DNA of 8,573 nt from Candidatus Bathyarchaeota archaeon (GCA_016934355.1 JAFGTA010000189.1:1-8573), one strand, 5' to 3'. Numbered from the stretch's first letter, positions 1-4,850 are shown. A program made the numbers and translations. The notes: generated from the letters alone by a model not told the origin.

Positions 1-152
1 ACCATGTCAAGCCGCTTCTTCAGCGCGACCTTGATCTGCCCGAGGTTAGCGTCTGCCGCGTTACGGTACTTCATCAACCCGTTGTACATCGAGACGAAGG
101 CGAAGGCGACCGCGAGGACCACGCCGATGAGGATGTAGTAGATGACCTGCAA
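1..152 (-). CDS. lemA: LemA family membrane protein, N-terminal fragment
   Basis: The first 50 residues of a LemA-type protein are visible; the rest lies beyond the window start. A single hydrophobic segment fills residues about 3-20 (VIYYILIGVVLAVAFAFV), directly followed by SMYNGLMKYRNAADANLGQI and KVALKKRLDMV. This matches the family signature of an N-terminal membrane anchor, then YN-L-x-R-N, then an amphipathic helix with Q-I-x-V-x-L-K-R-R-x-D. LemA proteins are anchored by one helix with a helical-bundle domain outside or inside the membrane; their molecular role is poorly defined. I chose TTG at 152 because a TGA lies in frame two codons upstream and no ATG occurs before residue 21, inside the anchor/domain junction. 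A palindromic TTTAAA at 188-193 can serve as TATA box about 38 bases upstream. The gene is divergent from the creatininase-family gene. Confidence 0.85.
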   Translation of the reverse strand, partial: MQVIYYILIGVVLAVAFAFVSMYNGLMKYRNAADANLGQIKVALKKRLDM

Positions 153-186
153 TGCTGCTCACTGCTTCAAGTAACCAGAGAGCCGG

Positions 187-194
187 ATTTAAAC
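187..194. promoter_or_regulatory. Shared divergent TATA element (lemA / creatininase gene)
   Basis: ATTTAAAC is nearly symmetric and is the best TATA-like element in the 96-base gap between the two divergent starts. It lies about 38 bases from the lemA TTG and about 59 bases from the creatininase TTG, so it would give leaders of roughly 12 and 32 bases. Assignment is inference from spacing. A second AT-rich patch (CATTTAC, about 196-202) could serve the plus-strand gene instead. Confidence 0.4.
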
Positions 195-248
195 TCATTT
201 ACAGGGAAACCTCAAATCGTCGCCACCCAACACTATCCCGGTGTAGAA

Positions 249-1067
249 TTGACAGACTATTCAAACCTGACCTGGGTGGAGGTCGAGAAGCGCCTCAGGG
301 AGTGCAAGCTCGTCGTTCTCCCAACCGGGAGTGTCGAGCAGCATGGCCACCACCTCGGGGTGGGCGCCGACTGGATACAAGCCGACGAGATAGCTAGGAG
401 GGTAGGCGAGAGCTGCGGGGCCACTGTTCTCCCGACGCTCTGCTACGGGGTCTCGGGGCACCACAAGGAGTTCCCCGGCGTCCTCACAATGACTTTCGAC
501 ACCTACAAGAGGGTCATCGAGGAGATTCTGGACAGCTTGACGCGGTACGGCGTGGAGAAGGTGGTTTTCATCAACGGCCACGGCGGTAACACCGGCGCCA
601 TAGTGGAGGCCGCTAAGGCGGCGAGGGATAAAAACGGGATGCTCTGCGCCGTCACCCACTGGTGGGATGTGCTAGAGTCCGAGAGCATATTCGGTCACCC
701 CGCGGAGCAGCACGCCGGTTACGCCGAGACGGCGCTCACCCTCGCGTCACGCCCCGAGGCGGTCAGGATGGAGAAGGCGGTCGTGAAGGCGACGCGTCAG
801 GTTGACCCCGAGATACAGCTTCTGCGGGCGGGGCTCGCCCGGTTCAGGGGAGGCGTGGCTAGGATACCTTTGAGGACCATCGATGTGACGGACGTGGGCT
901 CGATGACAGAGACCCACCCGGATGAGGCGCCTGGCACAAGCGACTACTCGATGATAACGCCCGAGTACTCCGAGACGCTGATGAAGAAGGTCGTGGACTG
1001 GCTCTGCGCGTTCATCGAGCGGTTCGAGGGATTCGAGGTGCCACCCAACGAGAGGAGCTACCCCTAG
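249..1067 (+). CDS. Creatininase-family metal-dependent amidohydrolase
   Basis: A 272-aa protein of the creatininase family (creatinine amidohydrolase, MftE mycofactocin peptidase and the archaeal FAPy deformylase ArfB belong here), which cleaves C-N amide bonds with a two-metal centre. Visible motifs are LPTGSVEQHG (24-33; likely ligands E30 and H32), D41 in the following GADW, FPGVLTMTFDTY (75-86), VVFINGHGGN (105-114; H111) and HAGYAETALT (155-164; E160). These reproduce the family order E-x-H-G, D, NGHGGN, HAGxxET, so the metal site looks intact. The TTG at 249 is the only plausible start: no ATG or GTG lies in frame before the conserved core, and a weak GGTG sits just upstream (240-243). 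The substrate cannot be read from sequence. ArfB of archaeal flavin/F420 synthesis is one possibility, but no riboflavin gene is nearby. Its stop overlaps that of the convergent M23-like gene. Confidence 0.88.
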   Translation: MTDYSNLTWVEVEKRLRECKLVVLPTGSVEQHGHHLGVGADWIQADEIARRVGESCGATVLPTLCYGVSGHHKEFPGVLTMTFDTYKRVIEEILDSLTRYGVEKVVFINGHGGNTGAIVEAAKAARDKNGMLCAVTHWWDVLESESIFGHPAEQHAGYAETALTLASRPEAVRMEKAVVKATRQVDPEIQLLRAGLARFRGGVARIPLRTIDVTDVGSMTETHPDEAPGTSDYSMITPEYSETLMKKVVDWLCAFIERFEGFEVPPNERSYP

Positions 1068-1948
1068 GCTAAGGTGACCTTGGCTACGTCGCCAACGGAG
1101 TAGCGTAGTCCCCCTATTTTTGTGGGCAGTATTTTAATTATGGGTGAGGGCCCCGGGGTTAGATATAGCGAGAGCCCTAGTGTTGGTGCCCCATCCGCCT
1201 GTAACGTGAAGCTTCGGCTGTCGGCGATTGAGGCCCCCTCATGTAGCTCCCTGACGTCGGCTATGGGCTTACCGAGTAACGTGATCTCTCCCTTCCTCGG
1301 CTTCTCCGTGTGGAGCCCAAGCCATCCGTAGTACGGGATGCCGCCGTCGAGGACGCCGGGAGCCCCGTTGACCGACCCAGTCAACCCGTGCCCGCGGTGC
1401 CCGAGCCTTATCAACGAGTACTCGGGCTGAGCCCAGACCACCTCGCCCGCGATCTCGTCCACTGGCTCCACGCAGCCAAGATCGGCTGTGACGTTGATGG
1501 GGTGCCCCCCGCGCGCCCTCAGCGGGTCCTCCGGTCTCCTCACCTCAAGGTGGATGTGGGGGGACGTCCCCCACCCATAGTAGCCTGAGCGAAGTAACGA
1601 TCCTATCTCCTCGCCTACCCTGACGGTCTCCCCCGCGGAGACCTCAAGCTCCACGTGTAGTAGCTTCACGACGGTTTCCTCGTTGTCCTTGGGGCGGATG
1701 AGGACCACCGTGTCGTGTTCAGCGGCCTCGAAGCCTTTTCCCGTTGGCGCCTTCACCTTCCTCACGAGCTCCACCTCGCCGTCCACCGGGGAAGGCGCGG
1801 CGCCGCCGAACCGTATCCCGGGGTAGATGTCGATGCCCGACTTGAGCTTGTGGCCCGGGTAGGGGCTGTTGAATAGGCTGAACCTGCCCTCATCAGGGCA
1901 GTGGACGCGTACGCCCTGTGACTCTGCCACCTGCTTCATCGACTGCAT
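1064..1948 (-). CDS. M23 (LytM/lysostaphin-fold) peptidase-like protein, cytoplasmic, altered metal site
   Basis: A 294-aa protein whose residues about 30-140 follow the M23 metallopeptidase pattern: SGIDIYPG (37-44, counterpart of HxGxD), APSPVDGEVELV (51-62, the P-V-x-G-x-V strand), VVKLLHVELEVSAGETV (93-109, the Y-x-H-L ... V-x-x-G-x-x-V segment; H98) and VRVGEEIG then GTSPHIHLEVR (127-137; H131, H133). D40, H98, H131 and H133 are kept, but the first metal-ligand His four residues before D40 is replaced by Lys (K36); H33 is the only His nearby. Activity is therefore uncertain. The last ~150 residues form an unrecognised, Gly/Pro-rich, probably beta-rich domain. There is no signal peptide or membrane segment, odd for a wall hydrolase and consistent with archaea lacking murein. 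The start is ATG 1948, with ATG 1939 (M4) as alternative; an AT-rich GAAAATGTTTTC at 1980-1991 may be the promoter or an operator. Confidence 0.75.
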   Translation of the reverse strand: MQSMKQVAESQGVRVHCPDEGRFSLFNSPYPGHKLKSGIDIYPGIRFGGAAPSPVDGEVELVRKVKAPTGKGFEAAEHDTVVLIRPKDNEETVVKLLHVELEVSAGETVRVGEEIGSLLRSGYYGWGTSPHIHLEVRRPEDPLRARGGHPINVTADLGCVEPVDEIAGEVVWAQPEYSLIRLGHRGHGLTGSVNGAPGVLDGGIPYYGWLGLHTEKPRKGEITLLGKPIADVRELHEGASIADSRSFTLQADGAPTLGLSLYLTPGPSPIIKILPTKIGGLRYSVGDVAKVTLA

Positions 1949-2010
1949 CGCTTGACGCTTCTAGGGACGGCCGGCTGCTGAAAATGTTTTCTCAGTGGGG
2001 AAATAACGGT

Positions 2011-2017
2011 TTTAAAT
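2011..2017 (+). promoter_or_regulatory. TATA box of the 97-aa protein gene
   Basis: TTTAAAT is centred 28 bases before GTG 2042 and 34 bases before ATG 2048. The distance fits transcription starting at, or a few bases before, the coding sequence. A GGTGA (2037-2041) lies six bases before ATG 2048 and would act as ribosome binding site only if transcription starts slightly upstream of it. Confidence 0.5.
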
Positions 2018-2047
2018 GGATGTATGTGATATTGTGGGTGAGTGTTC

Positions 2048-2341
2048 ATGGAACCTGCTTTAAGGGGCATACTTGAGAAGGTCGTAGACGAGGAGCTTGA
2101 CGACGACAGGCTGGTTGGCAACTTCAGGATATTCACACAGTTCAAGAACGCCGGCATCATCGACAGCGTACCCAGCGCCATGTTTGGACGCATATACACC
2201 CGCGCCTACAACGCGTGGCTGGAGTACAAGGCGAGCGATGACAAGCCCCTCAACAGGTACGAGGCGACCGAGTTCAGCAGGATATTCGAGACCCGGGCCA
2301 TAGAGATAAGGTCCAGGCTCACCGACATATCCAGCCTCTGA
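2048..2341 (+). CDS. Small acidic helical protein of unknown function
   Basis: A 97-aa protein that I do not recognise. It is acidic and probably mostly helical, opening with EPALRGILEKVV, then an acidic patch (EELDDD, 15-20) and an aromatic/hydrophobic middle (FRIFTQF, AMFGRIYTRAYNAWLEY). No cysteine pairs, membrane segment or signal peptide occur. ATG 2048 is preferred because GGTGA at 2037-2041 gives a good Shine-Dalgarno spacing. A GTG two codons earlier (2042) would give a leaderless transcript from the TATA box at 2011-2017. Codon use and strong GC preference at third positions look like those of the flanking genes, so it is probably a genuine resident gene. It converges on the 81-aa gene with 14 bases between the stops. 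Confidence 0.7.
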   Translation: MEPALRGILEKVVDEELDDDRLVGNFRIFTQFKNAGIIDSVPSAMFGRIYTRAYNAWLEYKASDDKPLNRYEATEFSRIFETRAIEIRSRLTDISSL

Positions 2342-2355
2342 ATTGCATCAAACCT

Positions 2356-2601
2356 TTAAACGCTCTTTAGCTCGCCGAGGTATCTCCTGACCTCGGCCTC
2401 CCTTAACCCATCGTCGTCCAGCAGCCTGTAATCGTACTCGGAGCCGTGGCCTAGCGCGATCGTGAGCCTGTCCATCCCGTCTGGGCTATACCCGAGGATG
2501 ATCTTCACGGTGAGCCTTGGATACCTCTTGATGAGGTACCTGAACAGCGACCTCTTCTCCTCCTGGCTGAGAGTTGTGGTAGGCTCCTTCATTTCATCCA
2601 T
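2356..2601 (-). CDS. Small charged protein of unknown function
   Basis: An 81-aa protein without a recognised family. It starts with a polar stretch (MDEMKEPTTT), then a probable helix LSQEEKRSLFRYLIKRYP (11-28), a beta-like LTVKIILGYS (30-39) and MDRLTIALG (43-51), and ends in an acidic helix (LLDDDGLREAEVRRYLGEL, 60-78). This alternation suggests a compact alpha/beta fold, but I cannot name it. ATG 2601 is used; ATG 2592 (M4) is 29 bases from the TATA-like element at 2617-2625 and could be the leaderless start. It converges with the 97-aa gene. Confidence 0.65.
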   Translation of the reverse strand: MDEMKEPTTTLSQEEKRSLFRYLIKRYPRLTVKIILGYSPDGMDRLTIALGHGSEYDYRLLDDDGLREAEVRRYLGELKSV

Positions 2602-2616
2602 TGTTTATGTTCTCGG

Positions 2617-2625
2617 CATAAAAAC
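2617..2625 (-). promoter_or_regulatory. TATA box candidate for the 81-aa gene
   Basis: On the minus strand this reads GTTTTTATG. Its centre is about 20 bases before ATG 2601 and 29 bases before ATG 2592, so it argues mildly for the second ATG being the leaderless start. Confidence 0.4.
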
Positions 2626-2635
2626 GGGTCGAAAT

Positions 2636-2776
2636 CTAGGATAGATAGCTTAGCCTTTTAATCTCCTCTTCTATGGGCACGTTATTCGCGGTCTCGATGG
2701 ATACGAGGCTGTTGATCTCCCTCAGGAGCTTCCTGTTCTCCTCTATTGCCTCAATCATCAGAGATAGTATCCGCAT
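2636..2776 (-). CDS. Tiny coiled-coil-like protein (46 aa)
   Basis: A 46-aa reading frame, MRILSLMIEA then IEENRKLLREINSLVSIETA, ending at TAG 2636-2638. The leucine/isoleucine spacing and alternating Glu/Lys/Arg residues suggest a short coiled coil or helical hairpin for oligomerisation. No catalytic motif is seen. The open frame continues upstream of ATG 2776 to an in-frame TTG at 2809, adding MECLNLEEQKL, which keeps the heptad pattern; the true start may be there. A TATA-like TATAAAT (minus strand, about 2820-2826) lies 48 bases before the ATG and would give a leader of about 20 bases. It lies 34 bases upstream of the 81-aa gene on the same strand. Reality of the gene is moderately supported by the GC-richer, codon-like composition inside an AT-rich region. 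Confidence 0.5.
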   Translation of the reverse strand: MRILSLMIEAIEENRKLLREINSLVSIETANNVPIEEEIKRLSYLS

Positions 2777-2992
2777 TAGTTTTTGTTCTTCCAGATTTAA
2801 ACACTCCAATAATCCTATTCATTTATACAGGTTTTCAATCTATGTTGATGACACGTGTTTAGCGTATTGTTTACAGATAGATAATTAGAGTTCATTTAAA
2901 GTAGACAACGAAAACTGCTTTACTAAATAACTGCAAAAAATATTCCATTTTTACCTCAATTTTACGTATATTTAAGAACATCAATGATATGC
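2777..2992. other. AT-rich intergenic segment
   Basis: This 216-base stretch separates two tiny minus-strand genes. Bases 2881-2990 hold only 26 G/C in 110 (about 24%, counted by hand), far below the coding regions around it. It contains TATA-like elements on the minus strand (about 2820-2826 and 2965-2974). A minus-strand 18-codon frame at 2892-2948 begins MEYFLQLFSK and has GAGGT seven bases before its ATG; I do not call it a gene. No repeat, tRNA or other RNA gene is visible. Confidence 0.6.
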
Positions 2993-3106
2993 TTACTGCT
3001 TTTCATCATCCTTCTCTTTGAGGGCTTTCTCTATGTTCTTCATCCTTGAGTCGATGTGCTTCTGCTTCGCCAGAAGCCGAGTTATCCTCTGGACGACCTC
3101 CTCCAT
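2993..3106 (-). CDS. Tiny highly charged helical protein (37-44 aa)
   Basis: A 37-aa frame beginning MEEVVQRITRLLAKQKHIDS and ending in a lysine/glutamate tail (EKALKEKDDEKQ) before TAA 2993-2995. It is nearly all charged helix former, with V4, I8, L11, I18, M22, I25 and L29 roughly on one face, so a coiled coil is likely. The chosen ATG (3106) has AGAGG eight bases upstream and a minus-strand TATA-like TTATATG (about 3139-3145) roughly 36 bases before it. An in-frame TTG at 3127 would add seven residues (MSEEDKK). No family is recognised. It resembles the 46-aa and 55-aa neighbours in size and composition, not in readable sequence. Confidence 0.5.
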   Translation of the reverse strand: MEEVVQRITRLLAKQKHIDSRMKNIEKALKEKDDEKQ

Positions 3107-3190
3107 CTTCTTATCCTCTTCACTCAAAGCAAGCCCTCATATAACTCAACTAGTTTTAGTGACATTTGGTTAATGAACCCTTCCTTCATC

Positions 3191-3238
3191 AACCGTCTGC
3201 GGGGGGATGGATCACTGATTCATACGCCGCATACGGTT
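3191..3238. repeat. Long imperfect hairpin (nested inverted repeat)
   Basis: Bases 3191-3202 (AACCGTCTGCGG) pair with 3227-3238 (CCGCATACGGTT): 11 of 12 pairs, with one C.T mismatch. Inside, ATGGAT (3207-3212) pairs with ATTCAT (3218-3223), all six pairs with one G.T, closing a CACTG loop. A 4x3 internal loop (GGGG/ACG) separates the stems. The 48-base structure is GC-rich and sits between a minus-strand and a plus-strand gene start. It could be a small RNA, an inverted-repeat protein site, or a relic of a mobile element; nothing here decides. Confidence 0.6.
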
Positions 3239-3285
3239 CGGGGGTAAGAATCTTTACTGTGTGTCAGAATCGGTACATAACTCAC

Positions 3286-3292
3286 ATTAAAC
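3286..3292 (+). promoter_or_regulatory. TATA box of the 55-aa gene
   Basis: ATTAAAC is centred 28 bases before ATG 3317, the expected spacing for a leaderless archaeal transcript. No Shine-Dalgarno sequence precedes that ATG, which agrees. Confidence 0.5.
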
Positions 3293-3316
3293 CCGACCAG
3301 ATACCAGTGAAGCCAG

Positions 3317-3484
3317 ATGCCACTAACCTACATCAGAGACGAGGACACGCCTGAAGACGAGTTCAGACGCAAGATAAAGCGCTTCAACGAGGCCATGGAG
3401 CGCTACAAGCAGCTACAGGCACGTGAAAAGAAGCTAATGGAGAGACTGGACCAGCTCACTCTTCTCGCGGCTGAGTCACGATAA
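3317..3484 (+). CDS. Small basic/acidic coiled-coil protein (55 aa)
   Basis: A 55-aa protein: MPLTYIRDEDTPEDEF, then a long charged helix (RRKIKRFNEAMERYKQLQAR, 17-36) and EKKLMERLDQLTLLAAESR. Hydrophobic residues at I20, F23, A26/M27, Y30, L33, L40, L44 and L47 follow a near-heptad spacing, so a coiled coil is likely. ATG 3317 is the first start and is placed for leaderless transcription from the TATA box at 3286-3292. The GC-rich third positions contrast with the AT-rich DNA just upstream, supporting a real gene. Its 3' end overlaps the convergent ATC hydrolase-like gene by 29 bases. No function can be assigned. Confidence 0.6.
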   Translation: MPLTYIRDEDTPEDEFRRKIKRFNEAMERYKQLQAREKKLMERLDQLTLLAAESR

Positions 3485-3932
3485 ACAGACAGTGCTCGTC
3501 ATCCTTCGTCAGTATCTCAGGTATCTGGACGTCGATGTCAGCCCGGTACGTCTGCCAGAACGCGTGGTGGAAGTACTGGCAGTAGACTAGCCCCACGTCA
3601 TTGCATCCCTGTTCTCTCCAGACACGCTCATAGGGGCACACGTACGTGTAGCTTAACAGTTTATCATCCGTGAAGCTGGTCCTCTCCTTACGTGTGTCAG
3701 GGTGCCCCGGCAGGTCGTAGTGCTCGAAGAGGCTTCTCAGGCTGATGGGTAGCCCCTGCTCAAGGTGCCTCTCTCTGAGGCGCTCACCCCGTGCACGCCC
3801 ATAAGCCTGTACAGCCCTGATGAGAGCCTTCTTGCCCTCCTCCCCGAAGCTGTCAACCATCTCCCTCGCGAAGGTGCAGTACATAAGCGCCCAGAGGTCG
3901 CCGAACTCGGCGATGTCCTTCTCCGTAACCAC
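3456..3932 (-). CDS. L-2-amino-thiazoline-4-carboxylic acid (ATC) hydrolase-like protein
   Basis: A 158-aa protein resembling the ATC_hydrolase family. Bacterial members open the thiazoline ring of ATC on the way to L-cysteine; most others have unknown substrates. The family pattern is visible: GEEGKKALIRAVQAYGRARG (30-49), a variable linker, VCPYERVWREQG (98-109), the downstream YCQYFHHAFWQTY (117-129) and KDDEHCLF (143-150). C99, C110, C118 and C148 occur; the conserved CPY, YC and xxC sites match the family's cysteine positions as I remember them. No membrane segment is present, so it should be cytosolic. GTG 3932 is the start, about 34 bases downstream of the TATA box at 3963-3969; no ATG occurs in frame near it. 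The rest of a cysteine-salvage pathway is absent, so the true substrate is open. Confidence 0.75.
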   Translation of the reverse strand: MVTEKDIAEFGDLWALMYCTFAREMVDSFGEEGKKALIRAVQAYGRARGERLRERHLEQGLPISLRSLFEHYDLPGHPDTRKERTSFTDDKLLSYTYVCPYERVWREQGCNDVGLVYCQYFHHAFWQTYRADIDVQIPEILTKDDEHCLFIVTQPREE

Positions 3933-3962
3933 GTCGCGTCTCAGATGAATACCGTTGGCCGG

Positions 3963-3969
3963 TTTAAAA
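3963..3969 (-). promoter_or_regulatory. TATA box of the ATC hydrolase-like gene
   Basis: Minus-strand TTTTAAA, within CTTTTAAACC, is centred about 34 bases before GTG 3932, giving a leader of about seven bases. It also separates this gene from the zinc-ribbon gene upstream on the same strand, so the two are probably transcribed independently. Confidence 0.5.
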
Positions 3970-4008
3970 GACCTAACAGAGAAACTGACGCATGATTATG
4001 ATAGCTGT

Positions 4009-4176
4009 CTACGTGACGACCCGCACTTCTTTTCGCTTTTGCTTGGAGGGTTTCCTGAGCATCTCCATGTAACACGTGAAGCATATCTCGCCGTCCTCTG
4101 GGTCGTATCCCCTGAAACCTCGAATCGGCTTACCGCACTTTGGGCATATCGTAACCATAATCGAAACCTGATCCAT
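4009..4176 (-). CDS. Small zinc-ribbon protein (55 aa)
   Basis: A 55-aa protein with two cysteine knuckles: ICPKCGKPIRGF (10-21) and ICFTCYMEML (31-40), giving C11-x2-C14-x17-C32-x2-C35. This is a textbook four-cysteine zinc ribbon, probably binding one structural zinc. The C-terminal tail is strongly basic (RKPSKQKRKEVRVV), which suggests nucleic-acid or ribosome contact, but that is inference. ATG 4176 is taken; ATG 4158 (M7) is possible and better spaced from the minus-strand TATA-like GATAAAT (about 4191-4197), while a second AT-rich element (CCTATTAGG, 4200-4208) suits ATG 4176 as a leaderless start. It lies on the same strand as, and 76 bases upstream of, the ATC hydrolase-like gene. 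Confidence 0.75.
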   Translation of the reverse strand: MDQVSIMVTICPKCGKPIRGFRGYDPEDGEICFTCYMEMLRKPSKQKRKEVRVVT

Positions 4177-4277
4177 AACAAGGCTTCACTGATTTATCCC
4201 CTAATAGGTACCAACCGTATACACACAGGCCGCCGGGAACGTTCATATCCGCCCGCTCCAACCGTCTCTTGATTGAA

Positions 4278-4784
4278 ATGGCTAAGGCAATGATTCTCGT
4301 CGATAACGGGTTCGAGGACGTAGAGCTGCTGTACCCCTACTACAGGCTTCAGGAGGCAGGCTACGAGGTGGACGTCATAGGCCCAGTCTCAGGAGAGACC
4401 TACACTGGTAAGAAGGGCGGAAGCATCAAGTCGACGCTGGCGCCTGAGGACGTCAAGGTGGGCGACTACCGGGTGCTCGTCGTCCCCGGCGGCTGGGCGC
4501 CTGACAGGCTTAGGACTAAGGAGCCCATGGTGAAGTTGGTGAAGGAGGCTGATGCGAATGGCCTCGTGATAGGAGCTATCTGCCACGCGGCCCAACTGCT
4601 CATCGAGGCGGAGATCGTCAGGGGGCGCAGGCTCACCTGCGTCCGCAGCGTATCCACCGATGTAAAGAACGCTGGCGGCGACTACGTGAACGAGCCCGTC
4701 GTGGTCGACGGCAACCTCGTCACGAGCAGGTTCCCGGCCGACATGCCCATGTGGCTGCCTGCTATCCTAATGAAGCTGAAGTAG
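4278..4784 (+). CDS. pfpI: PfpI/DJ-1 family protease or glyoxalase-like protein
   Basis: A 168-aa protein matching the Pyrococcus PfpI group in length and layout: AMILVDNGFEDVELLYPYYR (4-23, with E13), TGKKGGSIKSTL (43-54), VLVVPGGWAPDRLR (66-79), the nucleophile elbow GAICHAAQLL (99-108; C102, H103), VRGRRLTC (114-121) and VVVDGNLVTSRFPADMPMW (131-149). The class contains proteases, glyoxalase III/deglycases and chaperones, acting in the cytosol as hexamers or larger. The catalytic Cys-His pair is intact. The Glu that follows GGxAP in PfpI (E74 there) is Asp here (D76). ATG 4278 is preferred; TTG 4269, in frame, would add MIE. A TATA-like TCATAT at 4243-4248 gives a leader of about five bases. 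A T-run terminator follows directly. Confidence 0.88.
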   Translation: MAKAMILVDNGFEDVELLYPYYRLQEAGYEVDVIGPVSGETYTGKKGGSIKSTLAPEDVKVGDYRVLVVPGGWAPDRLRTKEPMVKLVKEADANGLVIGAICHAAQLLIEAEIVRGRRLTCVRSVSTDVKNAGGDYVNEPVVVDGNLVTSRFPADMPMWLPAILMKLK

Positions 4785-4790
4785 CCCTCA

Positions 4791-4801
4791 ACCCTTTTTT
4801 C
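4791..4801 (+). terminator. T-run terminator after pfpI
   Basis: Six consecutive T residues (4795-4800) in ACCCTTTTTTC lie 7-17 bases after the stop codon, with no stem needed, typical of archaeal intrinsic termination. Confidence 0.5.
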
Positions 4802-4806
4802 AGTTA

Positions 4807-4814
4807 GGGTTAAT
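4807..4814 (+). promoter_or_regulatory. Weak TATA-like element of the first MFS gene
   Basis: GGGTTAATAG (about 4807-4816) lies 40 bases before the TTG start and would place the transcription start near 4838, within the palindrome at 4823-4839. It is the only AT-rich element in a fitting position but is a poor match to a consensus TATA box. Confidence 0.35.
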
Positions 4815-4822
4815 AGAGAGAC

Positions 4823-4839
4823 GCCGATCTCTGATCGGC
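4823..4839. promoter_or_regulatory. Perfect palindrome, candidate repressor operator
   Basis: GCCGATC-TCT-GATCGGC is a perfect 7-bp inverted repeat with a 3-base centre. It lies between the weak TATA element and the TTG start of the MFS gene, overlapping the predicted transcription start, the usual place for an archaeal repressor to block initiation. An RNA hairpin in the 5' leader is an alternative. No regulator gene is adjacent. Confidence 0.45.
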
Positions 4840-4850
4840 ATTGAACAGGC

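Noticed and set aside
1021..1035. GGTTCGAGG resembling a tRNA T-arm (also near 4309)
   Set aside because: Both lie inside well-supported coding regions and no matching D, anticodon or acceptor stems surround them.
249..1067. Assigning the creatininase-family protein as ArfB (FAPy deformylase) or MftE
   Set aside because: The motifs are common to the whole family, and no riboflavin/F420 or mycofactocin gene is in the window, so the specific name is not supported.
2673..2888. 71-codon plus-strand frame
   Set aside because: It is antisense to the 46-aa gene and extends into AT-rich DNA; Ser/Ile-rich composition reflects the complement of Glu/Lys codons.
2993..3010. C/D-box guide RNA signal (GATGATGA on the minus strand)
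   Set aside because: No CTGA D box follows at a suitable distance, and the bases encode the C-terminus of the tiny charged protein.
3191..3245. Group II intron domain V
   Set aside because: The outer stem and trailing TACGGTTCGGGGG resemble domain V, but the AGC triad is changed, the two-base bulge is absent, the loop is 24 bases rather than a GNRA tetraloop, and no reverse transcriptase/maturase or other intron domain is nearby.
3056..3354. Two overlapping plus-strand frames (3056-3247 and 3166-3354)
   Set aside because: They run through the hairpin and antisense to the tiny minus-strand gene, lack a promoter or binding site, and show no protein-like pattern; the 55-aa frame starting at 3317 fits the TATA box better.
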